DNA from: Panicum virgatum
Lineage: Eukaryota > Streptophyta > Magnoliopsida > Poales > Poaceae
Assembly: GCF_016808335.1 (NCBI RefSeq)
Contig: NC_053139.1
Span: forward strand, 40,544,464 to 40,608,463
Direction of reading: 5' to 3'
DNA: 64,000 nt
The notes under the pieces are model-generated. The model was not told the origin of the DNA. It was given only the letters and a program-made list of their open reading frames with translations, and ran no database searches. The position numbers and the translations under genes are program-made. Shown here piece by piece: positions 58,020 to 64,000 of this stretch; position 1 is the first letter of the stretch, and each line of letters opens with the position of its first letter.

Positions 58020-58317
58020 AGGAAGAATGATGGATCGGTTACTTTAATTTTGCCGGGGAGAGCACTAGATTTATCTCTGCCATAGAGAAGTTTCAGTTTA
58101 CCCATATAGTGCCTTTCTTCATTTCCGTCTCGCCTGTACTGTATTACGTCATGTTGAAACCTACAACTCTACAAGCCATGGTGCCATAGAGATTTGCAGT
58201 AGCCGAGTCGAGCAAATCTCTGACCATTCTACAGGTTTGGACATTTGGTGTATTGGGACGTTTGGTATTGCCTGTAGATATTTCGATGATGATGATGACT
58301 AAGGAATGCACAATTCA
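58020..58317 (+). other. 3' UTR and end of the pyrophosphatase transcript
   Basis: About 300 bases between the stop and the next MITE. No canonical AATAAA is seen, so the cleavage site is not placed. The sequence contains a GAT repeat near 58285. Confidence 0.45.
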
Positions 58318-58661
58318 GGGCGCGTTTAGTTCCCAAAAATTTTCACCCAAAAATTTTCACCTCCTCTTTAAACACATGTATGAAGCACTAAATGTAATTA
58401 AATAACAAAACTAATTACACAGTTTGGATGTACATGACGAGACGAATCTTTTAAGCATAATTAGTGCATGATTAGCTATAAGTGCTACAGTAACCCACAT
58501 GTGCTAATGACGCGGTCAAAGGCCTCAAAAGATTCATCTCGTGGTTTCCAAGTGAGTTCTGAAATTAGTTTTTTAATTAGTGTCCGAAAAGTCCTCCCGA
58601 CATCCGGTCAAAGTGCTGATTTGACCTCCAAAAATTTTTGCTGGGGGAACTAAACGCGCCC
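58318..58661. mobile_element. MITE with GGGCGCGTTTAGTTCCC termini
   Basis: A 344-bp element with inverted termini GGGCGCGTTTAGTTCCC / GGGGGAACTAAACGCGCCC and 3-bp duplications TCA (58315-58317, 58662-58664). Internal motifs (ACATGTATGAAGCACTAAAT, GACGAATCTTTTAAGCATAA) make it a distant relative of the 8083 copy. A 3-bp duplication suggests the CACTA or PIF/Harbinger class. Confidence 0.85.
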
Positions 58662-58664
58662 TCA

Positions 58665-59124
58665 GATTTCCTGTCTTAGTGAAACGAGTCTCAGTTGTGT
58701 GTGACTTGTTTCTCTGATGATAATTGGATGTCCGTTTGCTGTGTCTGCGGATTTTTGTTTTGTTTTGTTTGGCTGTTGGCAGATTTATGTCATCGTGAAA
58801 ATATACATCGGTCAGTCCAGTATTGGAACAGGCGTCCCATCAGCGATTGGATTGGGCATGAAGAAACTCGAGGATTTGGAATGGAGGATAAGTTGGATGT
58901 GGGTTCCGCTGCTCAGGTAGTCCTGACTAATTGTGGGGGACGTTGTCGTCTTATCCATGGCAAGTGAGGAATTCTCTTTTATTATTGACTAGTAATAAAC
59001 TTCTTTTATTTATTCAGAGGCATGCATCTAAATAAAGAACAGGCAGGTTTACATCCATCCATCCATGCATGCCAAGGGTGATGAGCTTCTCTACAGTACA
59101 GAGATGCTTGTAATACTCTTATTA
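58665..59124. other. Intergenic, no gene recognised
   Basis: Mixed-composition DNA with short ORFs lacking domains. Confidence 0.35.
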
Positions 59125-60160
59125 CTATGCACCGTGGAGGTGGGGCGACGAGAGCGGTCGTCTATCCCCTGTGCGACATGTGCCTGGGAGAGGCCGCGCG
59201 ACGCGGGTCGTGGAATCATTGTTCGGTCCTGCTGCCGCGCGGACTCTGCTGCCGCACCGCCTCCACTGCCGTGGGTCGTCGGTCTGCGTGTAGGCCTGCT
59301 TGTTGCCGCGCCGCCTCCGACTCGCGTGCGCTGCCTCTGTCTCTGTTCCCCCTCTCCCCCTTTTGCGCTTTCCTTTTCCTCTTTGCGGCGGCCTAGGGTT
59401 TGGGGGCAACGGGATCTCGCCGCCGCCGCAGGAGAGGACTGGTGCAGGAGTCTTCAACCATCGCGTGCACGGCGGCAGGCGGCGTGGCGGCAAGCAGGGG
59501 GGGCGGTGGGGGCTATCCCGTCGCATTCCGGCAGCCGATGCGAGATCCGCGCGCGGCGGGGCTGCCGCCGGATGGTCTGCCCCGCCGGCAGGATCCGGCG
59601 CGGCGGAGCAGCCCCCGCGCGGTGCCCCCGGCTCCCTCCTCCTCCTCCACTCCGGCGAGCTCGACCTTGGCTTCTCCGGCGGGTAGGCGGCCATGGCACG
59701 GCGGAGGACCCCGGCGCGAGCCCCTCCTCTCTCCGGCGGGGAGGCGTCCATGGTGGTGGCCGAGCACGCGGCGGCGCGGCGCACGGCCGAGAGCTCCGCG
59801 GCGGCGGCGCGGCTGCCCTCTCCCCTCCCTCGGCGTTCGCGCAGGCTATCCTCTAGCTCTAGCTCCGCGGCAGTTCGACAGTGACGGCGAGCTTCCCCTA
59901 CCTTCCTCCTCCCTCTTCCGTCCTCCTCACGGCGCCTCCGCCCACGGCCGCCACCTCCCGCCACGGCCGCGCGGAGCGGTCGCGGTGAACGCGCGGCGGG
60001 CCGGCGGGGTGGAGGCGCAGCGGACGTGGGGTGAAGGCACGGCGGACGCGGGGCAGGCCTGCGGGGCGGAGGCGCCCCTGCTCTCCTTGGTCTCGCGGGG
60101 CGGAGCTCTTCGTCCTCAATCCTGGCCGGCGCGGCGTAGCGCGCGGTCCACCTAGTCACA
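59125..60160. other. GC-rich island with long overlapping ORFs on both strands, origin unknown
   Basis: ORFs of 388 (minus, 60291-59125), 263 (plus, 59065-59856) and 251 (plus, 59400-60155) residues overlap. All are Ala/Arg/Pro/Gly-rich, as expected when GC content removes stop codons. No domain is recognisable and no convincing splice structure was found. It may be a CpG island of a decayed element or a captured promoter segment. Confidence 0.3.
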
Positions 60161-60539
60161 ATAACACGACAACGATGACGACCTCTCTTATAATCACTTT
60201 TTATTTGTATATATAATACGTCCGAGCAAGAGCAAGCATGCAGTAGGAAACTGAAACTGGAAGGCCGCCAATTACCTGAAACAGCATGCATCCATGCCTA
60301 GCATAGCGACGCCTCCTTGAACGATTCCGCGACGGATCTCGATCATCTCCCTGTCCGGAAAGCAGAGGCATCTCATTCCTGATTCCCATCCCATCCGGCG
60401 TTATGCTGCGGCTGTTTTGAGTTTCGACTACTGAATGATGCCAGGCGAGGAGCGTCGGCCGCCGGTGACGAGCTTCGTGGAGGAGGCTGGCCACCAACGT
60501 AAACAAAAACGCACGGTTGGGCCGTTGGGTCCTCCATAA

Positions 60540-61433
60540 TTGGGCCTCCGCTTGGCCACGTTATTGGCATCTGCTCTCACTGCGGCACCGACCACGTCCA
60601 CCACTGCTACGGCCGTCGTGTTGCCTGTACTGACAGTCTCATCTGCTTCCATCCATGCTCTGGTTTCACTATGCAGGGAGCAGTTTGGGATGCAGGGCAA
60701 TGGAGTTCAGCTTAGCCCTACACCTTCGCCATCTTTCATGGGTCCTACACCTTGGCCATTGTTCAGCATGGCTGCGAAGTTCTCTGTAAGGAGTTCCTGT
60801 TGCCGACTTTGGAAGCCACCATGGTATGTGGCCCTTCAGGTGAAACAAGCTGCGGACAAGCATGTAGCCTCTGTTCACAGCAAAAGCTATATGAAGCTGT
60901 TGATGGAAATCAGCTCAAAGAAATATGATGCCAGCAGGAACAAGATTGCTAGGAAATTCAATTCCATTTGCTTCAACAAGGGTTCCTCGGACTCTGTTGT
61001 CATTCCAGCTGGTTCTGTCATAGAGGAAGCTGAGAAAGTTGCTGCAGTGCACCGATTTGACTATGGAAGTTTCTATCCTGCTGAAGGGGCTGCTTCTCAT
61101 TGTTCCATCAGGGAAGAAGCTCTTGTTGAAATATCTGAACATATGGCTAGTTTTTGCAGTCCTTGCTATGTTGAAGAGCAAGCAAGGCAAGAGGGTGCGG
61201 CCAAACTTCAGAGCTGCTGCCGTTGGAGAGGTTCGTTGCTAGGCTCCTTGCTAACAGTATGGAATTTCCTTGCAATGATTGAAGATGAAATTTCAGAGGT
61301 GACAATACCTACTAGCAACCAGTTGTTCATTCAGTACCTCACCAGTTCGCATGGGGGTTCACAGTGTTGTTTCAGTCAATTTTGGATGCTAACCTTCCAT
61401 CCGAGAAAACTATGCCACCATTATGCTTACTGA
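60540..61433 (+). CDS. Unrecognised ORF of 297 residues
   Basis: An open frame of moderate GC content. I do not recognise its family. Residues about 95-200 look like ordinary protein (KSYMKLLMEISSKKYDASR, EEAEKVAAVHRFDYGSF). The start is arbitrary: the opening in-frame codons are Thr/Ala-rich. An overlapping frame (61423-61614) continues in similar style (LDRGLLNLVNRILFLESV), suggesting a frameshifted or spliced gene fragment, possibly carried by a transposon. Confidence 0.3.
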   Translation: MGLRLATLLASALTAAPTTSTTATAVVLPVLTVSSASIHALVSLCREQFGMQGNGVQLSPTPSPSFMGPTPWPLFSMAAKFSVRSSCCRLWKPPWYVALQVKQAADKHVASVHSKSYMKLLMEISSKKYDASRNKIARKFNSICFNKGSSDSVVIPAGSVIEEAEKVAAVHRFDYGSFYPAEGAASHCSIREEALVEISEHMASFCSPCYVEEQARQEGAAKLQSCCRWRGSLLGSLLTVWNFLAMIEDEISEVTIPTSNQLFIQYLTSSHGGSQCCFSQFWMLTFHPRKLCHHYAY

Positions 61434-61779
61434 GATGGAGTTTTTGCCTCACAAGGTAATCAGTCATCTTGATCGCGGCTTGCTCAACTTGGTGAACCGG
61501 ATACTATTTTTGGAGAGTGTCCATCAGCATCGACCATGGCCACCACTTGTGGGGTTTGAGATGCAGGACATGATCATACAGTGCAGCTTCTGGTCTCCAT
61601 TCAGTTATAGCTAGGATACAATGGCAGCTAAACATATTTTCAGTACTTGGTTAGGTTGCAACTTGACCTCAATTCTTTTGTTGGCCAAGCAGCTTGCAGA
61701 CCATGGCCAAGCAGCTTGCAGACCATGGGTTTCCATCAGAACCAAATGCAGCGAAAGGAACTATGCGATTCAGTCATGC

Positions 61780-61805
61780 GGGGGGGGGGGGGGGGGGGGG
61801 GGGGG
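61780..61805 (+). repeat. Homopolymer of 26 G
   Basis: An uninterrupted run of 26 guanines. It could form G-quadruplex structures. Such runs are rare in plant DNA and its exact length is uncertain in any sequencing method. Confidence 0.9.
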
Positions 61806-61899
61806 ATTCTCAAGAATCATCCATCCTATCCTATGGGCCGAGTGGCCTACTGGACCATTCAACAGCTTATGCAATTGAGGACTACAAGAGAGCGCGAGC

Positions 61900-62833
61900 G
61901 TCTTCTCTCTCGAAGCGTATGTTTCCCCCAACAGTTGAGAGAGGCGACGCGCCGGCGATTTCTCGACTCCCCGCCGGATTCGCTGCTTTTCCTCGCTGTC
62001 GGTGGCCTTTTTGGCGCCGATGTGCTCGGGAAGGGCGGATCTGGTGGGTGGTGTACATATCCTCTTCTAATAGAGTAGTTTTACCTAGAATAAGGTTGGA
62101 TTCCTTACCGGTGAAGATCTCGTCGGTAAGCTTTTGTCCCTTACAGATTTTCTATAGTATTGCCTGTGGTCTTGGTGAGCTAGTCCTGGTGCTGTCTGAG
62201 GTGCTTGTGGTGCTTGATGGTCATATATTTTGCGTGGTTTTCAACATCGACGAGTATGTTATTGTTTCTATCTTCTGCGTCGGTGTTGGATTTCCTCGTG
62301 TTTTTGTTGGTGCCGTTGGTGCCCATGGTGCCAGCGACAGTGCTGGATCTGTAATCCAGAACACAACGATACATATGTGGAGAAATTTTGAAAGGTTTGA
62401 TTACCAACTCGTTGAGAAACCGGGTTGGGTTTGGTTCCCACCTTCAGTGGTGGTTTTGCTTCCCTTCGGGTTGTATCTTTCTCCGGTGAGTCAGGGCTGC
62501 TGGTGGCCTTTGAGGCGCCAGATTCCTTGTTTTATCGGCGATGTGATGGTCGGTGGCCATCTTCTTCAGCCAGTGCGTTCATCGATCTTACAGCATGTCG
62601 ATGCACTCGATATGCGACTCATGGTGGCATCGAAAAATTGTGAAGAGTTATCATCCGGAAGGGGGTCGGCTTCATGCTGCAGGTTGCTCCGATCGCCGCC
62701 GACGAGTTTAACTGGGAGGACCTTGATCTTGCAAAGCCTGAGTTGTAGTTTTATTTTCTTTGAGAGGGTCTTTGTAAGATTTAATGTAAACATTAAGAAG
62801 TTTATGTAATATATATTCTGGGTTTCTAAAAAA
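61900..62833 (+). mobile_element. 934-bp retroposon with 16-bp target duplication
   Basis: Flanking direct repeats ACAAGAGAGCGCGAGC (61884-61899) and ACAAGAGAGCACGAGC (62834-62849) differ at one base. The insert ends in a short run of A after TTTATGTAATATATATTCTG, like a transcript 3' end. It has one long frame but no RT, EN or tRNA-like promoter. It could be a non-autonomous LINE derivative or a processed copy of an unknown transcript. Confidence 0.75.
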
Positions 62834-62849
62834 ACAAGAGAGCACGAGC

Positions 62850-63392
62850 ACCGAGATTCGTATACATCTTTCACTTTAAGATGCGTGCGCCAGTTGAAGC
62901 TAACAGACAGAATGAGAGTAGGACGACGCGCTATCTGGGCCGACGTGGGAGGACCAACCCAAAAGGCTAAACCTAGAACAAAACGTGAGCTGAGGGGACG
63001 GACACAGGTGGCACAACATTATTGGCACACGAGAAATAAAGAAATAATATTTGTATTTTGAAATAAAGAAATAATATATACTACTTAACATTTACTCATT
63101 TTCTATTGTTGAAAAAAGGAAAATTAAAAACCACTAGCAGGACGTCCGGATCATGGGAAAAGAAATGAAAAAAAATACTCCGGTGGTGCCCACGGCACAG
63201 GGCGGTGCACGTGATCGTGCGCTGCTGATCCACCACCACTTTACCATCTGTCTGTTAGGAAACAATCGGGCGGGCTGCGGACGGAACGAAAGAAGAAACT
63301 GTGGAACACTACAACGGCTCGTAGTTTATGGGCCTGCTGTTGGACTGCTAATGGATTAAAAATATATGTACTAACTATTTTCTATAGTGAAA
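62850..63392. other. Intergenic, no gene recognised
   Basis: AT-rich in the middle (about 63020-63180) with no recognisable ORF or repeat ends. Confidence 0.35.
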
Positions 63393-63754
63393 GAGCCTGT
63401 AGCTCAGTGGTTACAAGAGCCTTAGTAGCACCTGAGGTCATGGATTCGACTCCCCATAAAAGCGAATATTCTGAGATTTAACGGTGTTGTGCATTCAGTG
63501 GTAGGTGACGTTCTTTGCCGGCTTAGTCTTCGAAGATGCTCATAGGGGTAGGGTTTGCCTACGTGTGTTCATAAAAGTGTGAATGTGCGTGCCTAAAACT
63601 CATAGGGATATAGTTTGTGTACGTGTGTTCATAGAAGTGTGAATGTGCGTACCTAAAACTCATAGGGGTAGGATTTGTGTACGTGTGTTCATTGGGGTGT
63701 GAATGTGCGTGCGTTGTGAGTGTCTGCGTTGTACTGTATAATCTCAAAAAAAAA
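63393..63754 (+). mobile_element. tRNA-derived SINE with internally amplified 3' region
   Basis: The head GAGCCTGTAGCTCAGTGG contains a Pol III A box. GGATTCGACTCC near 63442 is the B box at normal spacing. The body ends in 9 A at 63746-63754. It resembles grass Au-type SINEs. Its 3' part holds 60-bp tandem repeats, and part of the same repeat continues after the A run to about 63825. Confidence 0.75.
63539..63718 (+). repeat. Three 60-bp tandem repeats inside the SINE
   Basis: Units start at 63539, 63599 and 63659, each beginning CTCATAGGG and containing TACGTGTGTTCAT and GTGTGAATGTGCGT. A partial fourth unit starts after the A run at 63755. Confidence 0.9.
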
Positions 63755-63972
63755 CTCATAGGTGTAGAATTTGTGTATGTGTGTTCATAGGAGTGTAAAT
63801 GTGCGTGCGTTGTGAGTGAGGCATCGAATAGTTATTCTGAGCCCAGATACATCTCCTCTGTAGTTACTGTTCTTCCTCCCCACTGGTTCTGTACTAGTCC
63901 TCTAGCTTCTAGAGTCTTCTAGTCTATTCCAGATTTGTTCTGTGCTGCTTCTCTGATTTTATTCTCTACCTA

Positions 63973-64000
63973 CTCCCTCCGTTCCAAAATAATTGCATCT
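63973..64000. mobile_element. Start of a Stowaway MITE, cut by the window edge
   Basis: CTCCCTCCGTTCCAAAATAA follows TA at 63971-63972, the standard Stowaway terminus and TA target. The rest lies outside. Confidence 0.75.

Noticed and set aside
61694..62809. 371-residue ORF across the poly-G and the retroposon
   Set aside because: It crosses the retroposon boundary and encodes a Gly run from the homopolymer, so it is not a real gene.

Overview
This is a nuclear segment of a grass (Poaceae) genome, probably a panicoid. Two intact GC-rich, intron-containing plant genes lie in a sea of nested retrotransposons and grass-type MITEs. The species cannot be told from the sequence.

Layout: 1-1711 is the 3' end of a LINE running in from the left edge. 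4386-6913 is a solo gypsy LTR with a perfect 5-bp target duplication. 7646-8314 holds two small DNA-transposon MITEs. 8499-20058 is a complete, very young Ty3/gypsy chromovirus (Tekay/Del type) with an uninterrupted 1481-residue gag-pol and LTRs differing by one substitution and one C-run length change. 20507-21840 is a three-level nest of MITEs. 22491-24581 (minus) is an intact 8-exon plastid ferritin gene. 24933-26668 is an old tandem duplication, and 27371-27941 a hAT-type MITE. 29955-33584 is a second gypsy solo LTR, inverted. 33625-44368 (minus) is a decayed Copia element of Sirevirus type with an extra PBS-gag stub beyond its 3' LTR. 45017-51750 (minus) is a nearly full-length L1-type LINE with a 16-bp target duplication, invaded by a fragment of another LINE in the opposite direction. 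53236-58019 (plus) is an intact 8-exon type I vacuolar H+-pyrophosphatase gene with a Harbinger-like MITE upstream, an RTE LINE tail in intron 1 and another MITE just downstream. 59125-64000 is GC-rich and retroposon-rich, with a 934-bp retroposon, a run of 26 G, a tRNA-derived SINE and the start of a Stowaway MITE.

The most interesting signal is inside the gypsy LTRs. All three LTR families here carry what looks like the same split reading frame: an acidic Glu/Pro/Gln-rich exon ending at a GC-type donor (AG|GCAAGC), an intron of about 1 kb, and a terminal exon that keeps the frame and ends in a stop. I know of no description of such an LTR-embedded gene. A second pattern is arrays of short palindromes spaced almost always 22 bp apart, found in both a Ty3 LTR and an unrelated Ty1 LTR.

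The two host genes are functionally separate: plastid iron storage and tonoplast proton pumping. Nearly everything else is mobile DNA.
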